64,000 bases of DNA from Paracoccus spongiarum (GCF_030732095.1 NZ_JAVAMQ010000001.1:338431-402430), one strand, 5' to 3'; shown: positions 17,606 through 26,942, numbered from the stretch's first letter. Numbers and translations are program-made. Notes: a model not told the origin generated them from the sequence alone.

Positions 17606-18115
17606 ATGGCGATGACGCAAACCAGCTTTGACCGCGACGACCTGCTGGCCTGCGCCCGGGGCGAGCTGTTCGGGCCCGGCAACGCCCAGCTGCCCGAACC
17701 GCCGATGCTGATGATGGACCGGATCACCGACATCTCGGAGGATGGCGGCGCCCATGGCAAGGGCCATGTGGTCGCCGAGTTCGACATCACCCCCGACCTG
17801 TGGTTCTTCGCCTGCCACTTTCCCGGCAACCCGATCATGCCGGGCTGCCTCGGCCTTGACGGGCTGTGGCAGCTGACCGGCTTCAACCTCGGCTGGCGCG
17901 GCTGGGAGGGGCGCGGCTATGCGCTTGGCGTGGGCGAGGTCAAGCTGACCGGGATGGTCCGGCCCGACCGCAAGCTGCTGCGCTATACCGTCGATTTCAC
18001 CAAGGCCGTGCAGACCCGCCGCCTGACGATGGGCGTGGCCGACGGCCGCGTCGAGGCCGATGGCGAGGTGATCTACCAGGTCAGGGACATGAAGGTCGCG
18101 CTGTCGACCAGCTGA
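17606..18115 (+). CDS. fabA: 3-hydroxydecanoyl-ACP dehydratase/isomerase
   Basis: FabA dehydrates 3-hydroxydecanoyl-ACP and isomerises the trans-2 to the cis-3 decenoyl form, the branch point for unsaturated fatty acids under anaerobic-type synthesis. The 169-residue protein has the catalytic His71 in [10 protein letters not shown] and Asp85 in GLDGLWQL. The N-terminal segment before the hot-dog fold is also typical. The gene starts a fabA-fabB-fabI operon with 22- and 28-base gaps. It is cytosolic and works as a dimer. Confidence 0.97.
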   Translation: MAMTQTSFDRDDLLACARGELFGPGNAQLPEPPMLMMDRITDISEDGGAHGKGHVVAEFDITPDLWFFACHFPGNPIMPGCLGLDGLWQLTGFNLGWRGWEGRGYALGVGEVKLTGMVRPDRKLLRYTVDFTKAVQTRRLTMGVADGRVEADGEVIYQVRDMKVALSTS

Positions 18116-18137
18116 CATCTTCAGGAGGAGAGCTGCC

Positions 18138-19367
18138 ATGCGGCGCGTCGTCATCACCGGGATCGGCATCGTCTCACCCATCGGCAACAATGCCGCCGAG
18201 GTGACCGAAAGCCTGCGCACCGGACGCTCGGGCATCGTCTTTGCCCCCGAATACGCCGAACACGGCTTTCGCAGCCAGGTCCACGGCATGCCGCAGATCG
18301 TGCTCGAGGATCACATCGACAAGCGCAACCTGCGCTTCATGGGTCCCGGCGCGGCCTACAACTTCATCGCCATGGAACAGGCGATCAAGGACAGCGGGCT
18401 TGAGGACAGCGACGTGTCCAACCCGCGCAGCGGTCTGATCATGGGATCGGGCGGGCCGTCCACCTCGAACTTCTTCGAGGCGCACCAGATCGTCATCGAG
18501 AAGGGCAGCCCCAAGCGCATGGGGCCCTTCATGGTGACGCGCTGCATGTCCTCCACGAATTCAGCCTGCCTCGCCACGCCCTTCAAGATCAAGGGCGTGA
18601 ACTACTCGATCACCTCGGCCTGTTCGACCAGCGCGCATTGCATCGGCAACGGCGTCGAGCAAATCCAGATGGGCAAGCAGGACATCGTCTTCGCCGGCGG
18701 CGGCGAGGAACTGGACTGGACCCTGTCCTGCCTGTTCGACGCGATGGGCGCGATGTCGTCGAAATACAACGACACGCCCGAAACCGCCTCGCGGCCCTAT
18801 GACGCGACCCGCGACGGTTTCGTGATCGCCGGCGGCGGCGGCGTCGTGGTGCTGGAGGAACTGGAACACGCCAGGGCGCGCGGCGCCAGAATCTATGCCG
18901 AGGTGACGGGCTACGGCGCCACCAGCGACGGATACGACATGGTTGCCCCCTCGGGCGAGGGCGGCGAACGCTCGATGCGGGTGGCGCTGGCCACGCTGCC
19001 GGAAGGCCGCAAGGTCAGCTATGTGAACGCGCATGGCACCTCGACACCGGTGGGCGATCTGGGCGAGATCCGGGCGCTGCGCCGCGTCTTTGGCGAGGGC
19101 AGCACACCGCCCGTCAGTTCCACCAAGTCGTTGACCGGCCACAGCCTCGGCGCGACCGGTGTGCACGAGGCGATCTATTGCCTGCTGATGATGCAGCACG
19201 ACTTCATCGCGGCCTCGGCCAATGTCACCACGCTGGACCCCGACCTGCAGCCCGGCGAGATCGCGACCGCGCGGGTGGACAATGCCGGGCTGGATTCGGT
19301 GCTGTCGAACAGCTTCGGCTTCGGCGGCACCAACGCCACGCTGCTGATGTCGCGCTATCGCGACTGA
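18138..19367 (+). CDS. fabB: 3-oxoacyl-ACP synthase I
   Basis: FabB condenses malonyl-ACP with acyl-ACP and is needed to elongate the cis-3-decenoyl product of FabA. The 409-residue protein carries the Cys-His-His triad: Cys162 (TSACSTS), His299 (NAHGTSTP) and His335 (GHSLGATG), with Lys330 beside it. The C-terminal [10 protein letters not shown] is also present. AGGAGGA before the ATG gives a strong ribosome site. Its neighbours, fabA and fabI, fit a full unsaturated-fatty-acid module. Confidence 0.97.
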   Translation: MRRVVITGIGIVSPIGNNAAEVTESLRTGRSGIVFAPEYAEHGFRSQVHGMPQIVLEDHIDKRNLRFMGPGAAYNFIAMEQAIKDSGLEDSDVSNPRSGLIMGSGGPSTSNFFEAHQIVIEKGSPKRMGPFMVTRCMSSTNSACLATPFKIKGVNYSITSACSTSAHCIGNGVEQIQMGKQDIVFAGGGEELDWTLSCLFDAMGAMSSKYNDTPETASRPYDATRDGFVIAGGGGVVVLEELEHARARGARIYAEVTGYGATSDGYDMVAPSGEGGERSMRVALATLPEGRKVSYVNAHGTSTPVGDLGEIRALRRVFGEGSTPPVSSTKSLTGHSLGATGVHEAIYCLLMMQHDFIAASANVTTLDPDLQPGEIATARVDNAGLDSVLSNSFGFGGTNATLLMSRYRD

Positions 19368-19395
19368 CGGCGGGAAACGACACAGAGGGCAGGAC

Positions 19396-20184
19396 ATGGG
19401 CGAACTTCTGAAGGGCAGGCGCGGGCTTGTGATGGGGGTGGCCAACGACCGGTCCATCGCCTGGGGCATCGCGCGGTCCGTGGCGGCCGAGGGCGCAGAG
19501 CTGGCCTTCAGCTATCAGGGCGAGGCGTTCGGCAAGCGGGTCGAACCGCTGGCCGCCTCGGTCGGGTCGGATTTCCTCGTGGATGTGGACGTGACCGACG
19601 ATGCCTCGCTGGACGCGGCCTTCGCCGCGATCTCGGAACGCTGGGGCCGGCTGGATTTCCTGGTCCACGCCATCGCCTTTTCCAACAAGGACGAACTGAC
19701 CGGGCGCTTTGTCAACACCAGCCGGGCGAACTTCAAGCGCAGCCTTGAAATCAGCTGCTATTCGCTGATCGAGGTGGCGCGGCGCGCGCATCCGATGATG
19801 GCGCCGGGCGGCGGCATCATCACGCTGACCTATGGCGGCTCGAACCGGGTGACGCCGTTCTACAACGTGATGGGCGTGGCCAAGGCGGCGCTGGAGGCAA
19901 GCGTGCGCTATCTGGCCAATGATCTCGGCCCCGACGGCATCCGCGTCAACGCGATCAGCCCCGGCCCGATGAAGACGCTGGCCGGCGCGGCCATCGGCGG
20001 GGCGCGCAAGACCTATCGCCACACCGAGGCGAACGCGCCCCTGCGCGCCAACGCCACGCTGGAGGCGATCGGCGGCACCGCCTGCTGGCTGCTGTCCGAC
20101 TGGGGCGCCTGCACGACCGGCGAGATCGTGACCGTCGATGGCGGCTATCACGTCCTCGGCATGCCACAATCCGAAAACCTGTAA
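19396..20184 (+). CDS. fabI: Enoyl-ACP reductase (NADH)
   Basis: FabI reduces trans-2-enoyl-ACP, the last step of each elongation round; it is the triclosan target in many bacteria. The 262-residue SDR-type protein has the FabI hallmarks: GVANDRSIAWGIA at residues 14-26 in place of a classical glycine motif, and the catalytic Tyr146, Tyr156 and Lys163 (YNVMGVAK). The C-terminal DGGYHVLGM is typical. It is third in the fab operon, followed by an alpha/beta hydrolase gene 37 bases later that may be co-transcribed. Confidence 0.97.
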   Translation: MGELLKGRRGLVMGVANDRSIAWGIARSVAAEGAELAFSYQGEAFGKRVEPLAASVGSDFLVDVDVTDDASLDAAFAAISERWGRLDFLVHAIAFSNKDELTGRFVNTSRANFKRSLEISCYSLIEVARRAHPMMAPGGGIITLTYGGSNRVTPFYNVMGVAKAALEASVRYLANDLGPDGIRVNAISPGPMKTLAGAAIGGARKTYRHTEANAPLRANATLEAIGGTACWLLSDWGACTTGEIVTVDGGYHVLGMPQSENL

Positions 20185-20221
20185 CCGTGCCGGCCCTGTG
20201 GCCGCAGCCGAAGGGGGTCCG

Positions 20222-21067
20222 ATGACGCAGTTCTTCACCGCAGCCGATGGCGCGCGCCTTGCCTATCGCGACGAGGGCGAGGGCCTGCCGGTGCTATGCC
20301 TTGCCGGGCTGACCCGCAACATGGCCGATTTCGACTATGTCGCGCCGCATCTGGACGGCTGCCGGATGGTCCGCATGGACTACCGCGGGCGCGGCCAGTC
20401 CGACCGCACCGGCACCGCGACCTATACCGTCCCGCAGGAGGGGCGCGACGCGCTGGCCCTGCTGGACCACCTGGGGATCGCCCGCGCGGCGGTCCTTGGC
20501 ACCTCGCGCGGCGGGCTGATCGGGCTGCTGCTGGCGGCGGTGGCGCGCGACCGGATGCTGGGCCTGTGCCTGAACGATGTCGGTCCCGAAATAGAGAAGG
20601 CGGGGCTGGAGCGGATCTTCGACTATGTGGGCCGCAATCCCGCCGCGCCGACCCATGCTGCGCTGGCCGAACGTCTGCCGGCGGCGATGCCCGGCTTCGA
20701 GGATGTCCCCGAAGGCCGCTGGCTGTCGGATGCCCGCAAGCATTACGAGGAAACGCCGCAGGGCCTGGTGATCCGCTATGATCCCGGACTGCGCGAGGCG
20801 TTTCTGGCCGCCTTCGAGGGCGAGGCTCCCGACCTGTGGCCCCTTTGGGCCGCGACGGCTGGAATGCCGGTCGCGCTGATCCGGGGGGCGAATTCCGACC
20901 TGCTGTCGCGCGCCGTGGCCGATCGGATGGCGGCCGAACGGCCCGATCTGCGCGCGGCCGAGGTGCCCGGACGCGCCCATGTGCCCTGGCTGGACGAGCC
21001 GCAATCGCTGCAGGTGCTGCGGGGCTGGATCGCGGATTGCCGCGCGGCGATGGCCGCACAAGCCTAG
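20222..21067 (+). CDS. Alpha/beta hydrolase
   Basis: A 281-residue cytosolic serine hydrolase. The nucleophile elbow is GTSRGG with Ser95. An oxyanion region LAGLTRN is near residue 27 and DYRGRGQSD lies near residues 53-61. A catalytic His is in GRAHVPWLDEP near the C-terminus. The substrate cannot be read from sequence; many relatives act on small esters or dienelactone-type compounds. It follows fabI by 37 bases with GGGGG before the ATG. Its TAG stop shares the palindrome CTAG with the dctR stop on the other strand, so the two genes overlap tail to tail by 4 bases. Confidence 0.88.
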   Translation: MTQFFTAADGARLAYRDEGEGLPVLCLAGLTRNMADFDYVAPHLDGCRMVRMDYRGRGQSDRTGTATYTVPQEGRDALALLDHLGIARAAVLGTSRGGLIGLLLAAVARDRMLGLCLNDVGPEIEKAGLERIFDYVGRNPAAPTHAALAERLPAAMPGFEDVPEGRWLSDARKHYEETPQGLVIRYDPGLREAFLAAFEGEAPDLWPLWAATAGMPVALIRGANSDLLSRAVADRMAAERPDLRAAEVPGRAHVPWLDEPQSLQVLRGWIADCRAAMAAQA

Positions 21068-21675
21068 CCCGCCTCGCGCCCCTCGCCGGCCAGCATCGCG
21101 GCCAGCTCGATCCCGTTGCGGGCGCCCATCTTCGACAGAACCCGGCCGCGATGCACCTCGACGGTGCGCATCGCGATGTTCAGCGTGTCGGCGATCTGCT
21201 TGTTCAGCGCGCCCGACAGGATCAGCGCCATCACCTCTTCCTCGCGCGGCGACAGCGTGGCGCGGCGCGCGGCAAGGTCGCGCCGCAAGGCTGCGCCGGC
21301 CTCGGCCTCGCGGTGACTGGCGATGGCGCGCAGTGCCAGATCGACGATCTGGTTGTCGTTGAAGGGCTTTTCGAGGAAATCGAACGCCCCGGCCTTCAGC
21401 GTGCGCACCGCGACCGGCACGTCGGCATGGCCGGTCAGGAAGATCACCGGCACCAGGCTGCCGGCGGCGCGCAGCCGTTCGAAAACCTCGGGGCCGGTCA
21501 ACGCGCCCATCCGCACGTCCAGGATGATGCAGGCCGACCCATCCAGCGGCTGGGCGCCCAGAAAGGCCTCGCCCGAGGGCCAGGCGCGGGCGGCAAGCCC
21601 GCGCGAGGCGAACAGGAAGGCCAGCGCGTCGCGGATCGCCTCGTCGTCATCGACGACTTCGATCATGCCGCCCAT
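21064..21675 (-). CDS. dctR: FixJ/LuxR-class response regulator for C4-dicarboxylate uptake
   Basis: The 203-residue regulator has a receiver domain with acidic pocket Asp9/Asp10/Asp11, phospho-acceptor Asp53 (LDVRM) and Lys103 (LEKPF), then a LuxR-type helix-turn-helix near residues 140-200 (TLSPREEEVMALI, NKQIADTLNIAMRTVEVHRG). DctS-DctR systems next to dctPQM are known from Rhodobacter capsulatus, where they switch on dicarboxylate uptake; this role is inferred from that arrangement. The ATG at 21675 is chosen because AAGGAG lies 8 bases before it; it overlaps the end of dctS by 13 bases. A second ATG at 21666 would overlap in ATGA. Confidence 0.92.
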   Translation of the reverse strand: MGGMIEVVDDDEAIRDALAFLFASRGLAARAWPSGEAFLGAQPLDGSACIILDVRMGALTGPEVFERLRAAGSLVPVIFLTGHADVPVAVRTLKAGAFDFLEKPFNDNQIVDLALRAIASHREAEAGAALRRDLAARRATLSPREEEVMALILSGALNKQIADTLNIAMRTVEVHRGRVLSKMGARNGIELAAMLAGEGREAG

Positions 21676-23726
21676 GAGGTCGCTCCTTCCTCTGCACCGC
21701 GCAGCGGCAGGCCGATGCGGAACACCGTGCCGCCCCCGGCGGCCGGCGCGTGGCTCAGCTGGCCGCGATGCAGCTCGACGATCGAGCGGCAGATCTTCAG
21801 CCCCATGCCCATGCCCTGCGCCTTGGTGGTGGCGAAGGCGTCGAACAGCCGGCCGGCCATCTCGTCGGAGATGCCGCTGCCCTGGTCGGTCACCTCGATC
21901 ACCGCCTGGCCGCGGTCGGTCAGCAGCCGCACGGTCAGGCTGTCGCCGCTGCGCCGGTCCGACATCGCCTCCATGCCGTTGCGGATCAGGTTGATCAGCA
22001 CCTGTTCCAGCAGGATGCGATCGGCGGCGATCTCGGGGGTGGCCTCGATGCGGCTTTCCAGCCGCACCCGGTGTTCGCGCGCGTCGGCGGCCAGAAAACC
22101 GACCGTCTCGGTCACCACCTCATCCAGCCGCGTGGGCGCAAAGCGCGGCTCGCGCTTCTTCACAAGGTCCTGGATGTGGCGGATGATGCGGCCGGCGCGG
22201 TCGGCCTGCCGGGCCATCTTGTCGATCGCCGGGCGCAGCACCTGCGGATCGGCCTCGCCGCGTTCCATCAGGTTGGCCATGCCCGCGGCGTAGGAGGCGA
22301 TCGCCGAGAGCGGCTGGTTCAGTTCATGCGCCAGGGTCGAGGCCATCTCGCCCAGCGTGACCAGCCGGCCGGTGCGGGCCATCGTCTCGTCCTGCGCGCG
22401 GGCCATGCGGGCGGCGCGCTTCTGGTCGGTGATGTCGATGACCGACCCCATCCAGCCGCGGTGCTGGCCGGCCGCGTCGATCAGCGGCGCCTCGAACACC
22501 TGCACGTCGATCGCGTGGCCGTCTCGGTGGCGGAACTGCGTCTCGAAGCTTTGCGACACCCGGCCCGATGCCTCCAGCCGGCGATGCCGCGCCTCGGTCT
22601 CGGCGATCCGCGCGGGGTCCCAATAGGGCATTGGCGGGTCGCGGCCGACCAGATCGCCCGCCTCGCGGCCGACCAGCTTGCAGAAGGCAGAGTTGACATA
22701 GAGGATGCGGCCCTGGTGATCCTTGGCGCGCAGCCCCACGGTCAGGCTTTCCTCCATCGAGCGGCGAAAGGCGGTCTCGGCCGACAGCCGCGCCTCGGCC
22801 CGCCGGCGGCGGGCCGCATTGGCGAACAGCACCAGCAGCGCCAGCACCGCAAACACCGCCAGCGCCGCGATCGCCCCCAGCACCAGCGCCGAGCGGACGG
22901 CGGCCGGCGCCTCGTAGGCGGTGATGCCCAGCAGCGTGCCGCGCAGGGGCGGATCGAAGCTGATCGCATGGGCCGGGTTGTCTGGATCGGGCTGGAACCG
23001 CTGCCGGGCGGCATGTTCCTGCCCCGAGGCCGAGAAGATCCGCACGCCATACTGCTCGGCGATCCACCACGGCACATGGCGCTCGAGCAGCAGCGGCAGC
23101 GAGATGGTGGCGGTGACATGGCCGGTGCCGCCCGCCAGCGCCATGCCCATGCTGACCGTCCCGCCGGGCTGGACATCGCCATAGATCGGCCGCGACCCCC
23201 GCGCGCCCGACTGCGCCAGCCGGGCGATCAGCGCATCGTCGCCCGGCGCGCCGGTGCCCGGCAGCGTGCGCACCCGGCGCCCGTCCGCGTCGTGCCAGAT
23301 GATCGACAGGATCTCGGGATTGGTGGCGATGTGCAGCCGCGCCCGCAGGTCCAGCGCCGCGGTGTCGGTGCCGCCCGCCGCCTCCAGCGCCAGCCGGGTC
23401 AGCATGTCCTCGTCGACCGACATCTGGAAGCGCAGGGTCTGCTCGACCCACAGCGCGTCGGTGGCCAGCTTGACACGGGCCTGTTCGGCCTCGTTGCGGC
23501 CGACCGCCCAGATCACCGCCGACACCAGCGCCACCAGCGCGATGATCGCCACCAGCGGCACCAGCGACAGAAGATCCAGCCGGCGCAGCCGCGGCCGCTG
23601 CGGGTCGCGCGCCCACGGATCGCCCGGCAGCGCGACGCCCGCCGCCCGATCCGGCCGCGCCCGGTCCGGCCCGGTCCTGCCCTGCCGCGCGCTGTCCTGC
23701 CGCCCCTGCACCTGCCCCCCTTGCAC
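21663..23726 (-). CDS. dctS: Sensor histidine kinase for C4-dicarboxylates
   Basis: An inner-membrane sensor. Two transmembrane helices (LLSLVPLVAIIALVALVSAV and ALAVFAVLALLVLFANA) flank a periplasmic sensing domain of about 220 residues. A PAS domain follows (MEESLTVGLRAKDHQGRILY, GSVIDITDQKRA). The kinase core has the phospho-accepting His in TLAHELNQPLSAI, an N box (NLIRNGMEAM), DQGSGIS and MGMGLKICRSIVE. The C-terminus overlaps dctR. The start is uncertain: no ATG lies before the first helix, and GTG codons at 23726 and 23711 sit in a low-complexity Gln/Gly/Arg stretch. From 23726 the length is 687 residues. It faces dctP across a short shared promoter region. Confidence 0.87.
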   Translation of the reverse strand: MQGGQVQGRQDSARQGRTGPDRARPDRAAGVALPGDPWARDPQRPRLRRLDLLSLVPLVAIIALVALVSAVIWAVGRNEAEQARVKLATDALWVEQTLRFQMSVDEDMLTRLALEAAGGTDTAALDLRARLHIATNPEILSIIWHDADGRRVRTLPGTGAPGDDALIARLAQSGARGSRPIYGDVQPGGTVSMGMALAGGTGHVTATISLPLLLERHVPWWIAEQYGVRIFSASGQEHAARQRFQPDPDNPAHAISFDPPLRGTLLGITAYEAPAAVRSALVLGAIAALAVFAVLALLVLFANAARRRRAEARLSAETAFRRSMEESLTVGLRAKDHQGRILYVNSAFCKLVGREAGDLVGRDPPMPYWDPARIAETEARHRRLEASGRVSQSFETQFRHRDGHAIDVQVFEAPLIDAAGQHRGWMGSVIDITDQKRAARMARAQDETMARTGRLVTLGEMASTLAHELNQPLSAIASYAAGMANLMERGEADPQVLRPAIDKMARQADRAGRIIRHIQDLVKKREPRFAPTRLDEVVTETVGFLAADAREHRVRLESRIEATPEIAADRILLEQVLINLIRNGMEAMSDRRSGDSLTVRLLTDRGQAVIEVTDQGSGISDEMAGRLFDAFATTKAQGMGMGLKICRSIVELHRGQLSHAPAAGGGTVFRIGLPLRGAEEGATSWAA

Positions 23727-23744
23727 CTGCCGCCGCCCGCCCTG

Positions 23745-23760
23745 TTGCGGAAACCCACAA
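23745..23760. promoter_or_regulatory. Candidate regulator site between dctS and dctP
   Basis: TTGCGG (23745-23750), AAAC, CCACAA (23755-23760) is a near-perfect inverted repeat with one mismatch in the dctS-dctP gap. It is a candidate site for DctR or another regulator; the evidence is only symmetry and location. Confidence 0.3.
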
Positions 23761-23833
23761 TAGCGAGAGGCCGCCGCGCGTGGCAAGGAATCGCTGACCC
23801 GCCGGGAGGGCGGGACCAACGGAGGAGAGAACC

Positions 23834-24844
23834 ATGCTGAACCGCCGCAGCCTCGTGCGCCTTGCGGGCGCCGCCGCCATCGCGCTGACCGCCGCGCTGC
23901 CCGCCGCCGCGCAGGAGCCGATCACCATCAAGTTCAGCCATGTCGTGGCGCCCGACACGCCCAAGGGCAAGGGCGCCGAGAAGTTCAAGGAACTGGCCGA
24001 GCAGTACACCGAAGGCAAGGTGAAGGTCGAAGTCTATCCCAACAGCCAGCTCTACAAGGACAAGGAAGAGCTTGAGGCCCTGCAACTGGGCGCGGTGCAG
24101 ATGCTGGCGCCGTCGCTGGCCAAGTTCGGCCCGCTGGGCGTCCAGCAGTTCGAGCTGTTCGACCTGCCGATGCTGTTCGACGGCCGCGACCAGCTGCGCC
24201 AGATCACCGAGGGTCCGGTGGGCGAGGAGCTTCTGGGGATGCTGCAGGACAAGGGCATCACCGGGCTGGCCTACTGGGACAACGGCTTCAAGATCATGTC
24301 GGCCAACAGCCCGCTGCAGGTGCCCGACGACTTCCTGGGCCTGAAGATGCGCATCCAGTCCTCGAAGATCCTCGAGGCGCAGATGGAGGCGCTGGGCGCC
24401 GTGCCGCAGGTGATGGCGTTCAGCGAGGTCTATCAGGCGCTGCAGACCGGCGTCGTGGACGGCACCGAGAACCCGCCCTCGAACATGTATACCCAGAAGA
24501 TGAACGAGGTGCAGAAGCACGCCACATTGTCGCGCCACGGCTATCTGGGCTATGCGGTGATCGTGAACAAGGCGTTCTGGGACGGCCTGCCCGAGGATGT
24601 GCGCGCCAATCTGGACAAGGCGATGGCCGAGGCCACCGACTATGCCAACGGCATCGCCGAAGAGGAAAACAACAAGGCGCTGCAGGCCATGATGGATGCC
24701 GGCACCACCGAATTCCACGAGCTGACCGAGGAAGAGCGCGCCGAATGGGAAGCCACCCTTCGCCCCGTCCATGAGGAGATGGCCGACCGGATCGGCGCCG
24801 ACCTGATCCAGAAGGTCTACGACACCCTGGGGACCAACAGCTGA
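23834..24844 (+). CDS. dctP: TRAP-type C4-dicarboxylate binding protein
   Basis: DctP is the periplasmic receptor for succinate, malate or fumarate, delivering them to the DctQM membrane part. The 336-residue precursor has a clear signal peptide (basic MLNRRSLVRL, hydrophobic core, cut after AAA at about residue 26). It then shows ITIKFSHVVAPDTPKGKG, the family start. The ligand-binding region LKMRIQSSKILE contains the conserved Arg that pairs with the substrate carboxylate, followed by VDGTENPPSN. The start has GGAGGAGAG upstream. A GC stem-loop lies between its stop and dctQ. Placement opposite dctS-dctR supports the dicarboxylate call. Confidence 0.95.
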   Translation: MLNRRSLVRLAGAAAIALTAALPAAAQEPITIKFSHVVAPDTPKGKGAEKFKELAEQYTEGKVKVEVYPNSQLYKDKEELEALQLGAVQMLAPSLAKFGPLGVQQFELFDLPMLFDGRDQLRQITEGPVGEELLGMLQDKGITGLAYWDNGFKIMSANSPLQVPDDFLGLKMRIQSSKILEAQMEALGAVPQVMAFSEVYQALQTGVVDGTENPPSNMYTQKMNEVQKHATLSRHGYLGYAVIVNKAFWDGLPEDVRANLDKAMAEATDYANGIAEEENNKALQAMMDAGTTEFHELTEEERAEWEATLRPVHEEMADRIGADLIQKVYDTLGTNS

Positions 24845-24853
24845 TCGTCACCC

Positions 24854-24879
24854 CGGGGGGCGCAGTTCCGCGCCCCCCG
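24854..24879 (+). terminator. Intercistronic stem-loop after dctP
   Basis: A perfect 10-bp hairpin, CGGGGGGCGC (24854-24863), loop AGTTCC, GCGCCCCCCG (24870-24879), lies 9 bases after the dctP stop and 20 before dctQ. It lacks a T run. It probably protects the upstream message or partly stops transcription so that more DctP than DctQM is made, as inferred from other binding-protein operons. Confidence 0.65.
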
Positions 24880-24899
24880 CATCATCTCCGAGGTTTGCC

Positions 24900-25529
24900 A
24901 TGCTGTTGCGCATCCTCGACCGCTTTGAAGAAATCCTGATCTCGTTCCTGATGGCCCTTGCGGTCGTCCTGATCTTCATTGCGGTCGTGCACCGATTCTC
25001 GATCGGCTTCGCCGCCGATCTCGTGGGCTACGCCCGCGCCAACGACCTGCCCGGCCTTCAGGACTGGGCGCGGTCGATCTTCAAGTCGATCAACGCGATC
25101 AAGCTGACCTGGGCGCAAGAGGCGTGCATCTACCTGTTCGTGTGGATGGCCAAGTTCGGCGCCGCCTATGGCGTCCGCATCGGCATCCATGTGGGCGTCG
25201 ACATCCTGGCCGAACGGCTCGAGGGCGCGGCGCGCAAGACCATCACCGTCATCGCCATGTCGGGCGGCATCCTGTTCACCTTCATCATCGCCTGGATCGG
25301 CACCGATTTCGTCTGGCATGTCTACAAGGGCGGCCAGACCTCGCCCGACCTGGAACTGAAGATGTGGATCATCTATCTGGCCGTGCCGCTTGGATCGGCG
25401 CTGATGTGCTTCCGCTTCGTGCAGGCCCTGTGGCTCTTCCTGACCACGGGCGAGATCGCGCATCACGACCTCGGCTCGGTCGAGGGCATCGAGGAAGAGG
25501 CCGAAGCCGCCTCGGAGGGCAAGTCATGA
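24900..25529 (+). CDS. dctQ: TRAP transporter small permease
   Basis: DctQ is the four-helix small membrane subunit that joins DctM and may help receive DctP. The 209-residue product has hydrophobic segments at about residues 16-35, 78-100, 115-140 and 155-180, and the family-typical WAQEACIYLFVWMAKFGAAYG, cytoplasmic ends rich in Glu/Ala at the C-terminus, and a longer first loop (residues 36-70) than minimal DctQ proteins, as in the Rhodobacter protein. Its stop overlaps the dctM start in ATGA. Confidence 0.93.
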   Translation: MLLRILDRFEEILISFLMALAVVLIFIAVVHRFSIGFAADLVGYARANDLPGLQDWARSIFKSINAIKLTWAQEACIYLFVWMAKFGAAYGVRIGIHVGVDILAERLEGAARKTITVIAMSGGILFTFIIAWIGTDFVWHVYKGGQTSPDLELKMWIIYLAVPLGSALMCFRFVQALWLFLTTGEIAHHDLGSVEGIEEEAEAASEGKS

Positions 25530-26851
25530 CCGCGCTGATCATCTTCCTGATCCTGTCGGCGCTGCTGATCACCGGCATGCCGGTCTCGATCGCGCTGGGC
25601 CTGACGGTCTTTGCCTTCCTGTTCGGCTTTACCCAGATCCCGATGGACAGCATCGCGCTGAAGCTGTTCACCGGCATCGAGAAGTTCGAGATCATGGCGA
25701 TCCCGTTCTTCATCCTGGCCGGAAACTTCCTGACCCATGGCGGCGTGGCGCGGCGGATGATCCGCTTTGCCAGCGCCATGGTGGGGCACTGGTATGGCGG
25801 GATGGGGCTGGCCGCGGTGCTGGCCTGCGCGCTGTTCGCCGCGATCTCGGGCTCGTCGCCCGCGACGGTGATGGCGGTCGGCTCGATCCTGATCCCGGCG
25901 ATGGTCAGGCAGGGCTATCCGCCGCAATTCGGCGTGGGCTCGATCGCGACGGCCGGCGGCCTCGGCATCCTGATCCCGCCCTCGATCGTGATGGTGATGT
26001 ATTCGGTCGCCACCTCGGGCATGGTCGTGACCGGCCCCGAGGGCGAGCAGGTGCTGTCTGCCTCGATCGGCACGCTGTTCATGGCGGGCGTCATCCCCGG
26101 CCTGATGCTGGCCACGATGCTGGGCGGCACGACCGTCTGGAAGGCGTGGAGGAACGGCTATCCGCGGATGCCGCGCGCCACATTCGGCGAACGCTGGCGC
26201 GCCTTCCGCGAGTCGGTCTGGGGGCTGATGCTGATCGTCATCATCATGGGCGGCATCTATGGCGGCATCTTCACCCCCACCGAGGCCGCCGCGGTCAGCG
26301 CCGTCTATGCCTTCGTGATCGCAGTCTGGGTCTACAAGGACATCCGGCTGCGCGACGTGCCCAAGGTGCTGCTGTCCTCGGCGGCGATGGCGGCGATGCT
26401 GCTCTACATCATCACCAACGCCGTGATGTTCGCCTTCATCCTGACCAGCGAACAGATCCCGCAGGCGATGTCGGCCTGGATCGTGGACCTGGGCCTTGGC
26501 AAGATCGGCTTCCTGCTAATCGTGAACGTCATGCTGCTGATGGTCGGCATGGTTATGGAGCCCTCGGCCATCGTGCTGATCATGGCGCCGATCCTCTATC
26601 CCGTCGCCGTCAAGCTGGGTGTCGATCCGGTGCATTTCGGGATCATGATGGTCGTCAACATGGAGATCGGGCTGTGTACGCCGCCGGTGGGGCTGAACCT
26701 CTATGTCGGCTCGGCCATTTCGCGGCTGGGTCTGACCGAGGTCAGCCGAGCCACGTTCCCCTGGCTGCTGACCGCGCTGACATTCCTGATGCTGGTTACC
26801 TACATCCCCGAAATCTCGCTGTTGCTGCCGAGGCTTCTGGGCATGGGCTGA
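25526..26851 (+). CDS. dctM: TRAP transporter large permease
   Basis: DctM is the ion-coupled (usually sodium-driven) channel subunit of the C4-dicarboxylate TRAP system. The 441-residue protein has about 12 membrane helices and the DctM signatures FFILAGNFLTHGGVARR, ISGSSPATVMAVGSI and GLGILIPPS in the first half, with TPTEAAAVSAVYAF and CTPPVGLNLYVG in the second. The length is right. It is coupled to dctQ by a 4-base overlap. A strong hairpin follows the stop. Confidence 0.96.
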   Translation: MTALIIFLILSALLITGMPVSIALGLTVFAFLFGFTQIPMDSIALKLFTGIEKFEIMAIPFFILAGNFLTHGGVARRMIRFASAMVGHWYGGMGLAAVLACALFAAISGSSPATVMAVGSILIPAMVRQGYPPQFGVGSIATAGGLGILIPPSIVMVMYSVATSGMVVTGPEGEQVLSASIGTLFMAGVIPGLMLATMLGGTTVWKAWRNGYPRMPRATFGERWRAFRESVWGLMLIVIIMGGIYGGIFTPTEAAAVSAVYAFVIAVWVYKDIRLRDVPKVLLSSAAMAAMLLYIITNAVMFAFILTSEQIPQAMSAWIVDLGLGKIGFLLIVNVMLLMVGMVMEPSAIVLIMAPILYPVAVKLGVDPVHFGIMMVVNMEIGLCTPPVGLNLYVGSAISRLGLTEVSRATFPWLLTALTFLMLVTYIPEISLLLPRLLGMG

Positions 26852-26888
26852 CCCGCAGGGCGGTATCCGGCGCCTGACAGGACATGGT

Positions 26889-26925
26889 GCGGGGCGGCGA
26901 AGGCTGCCCCGCGCTGCATTCTTTT
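26889..26925 (+). terminator. Intrinsic terminator of dctPQM
   Basis: GCGGGGCGGC (26889-26898), loop GAAG, GCTGCCCCGC (26903-26912) pairs over 10 bases with one G-T wobble and is followed after a few bases by TTCTTTT. It lies 37 bases after dctM and before the convergent GntR gene. Confidence 0.7.
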
Positions 26926-26942
26926 GGGGGCCTCGGCCGGCC

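Noticed and set aside
15680..18289. Minus-strand open frame of about 870 codons opposite the Ala-rich gene, its partner and fabA
   Set aside because: It crosses several real plus-strand genes, including fabA. The Ala/Ser repeats come from the reverse of the Ala-rich coding sequence.
23727..23819. Upstream extension of dctS to a TTG at 23819
   Set aside because: It would fill nearly the whole dctS-dctP gap, including the palindrome and needed promoter space, and adds only low-complexity residues.
24854..24879. Stem-loop after dctP as a full terminator
   Set aside because: There is no U tract, and dctQM follow 20 bases later and need the same promoter, so partial attenuation or mRNA protection fits better.
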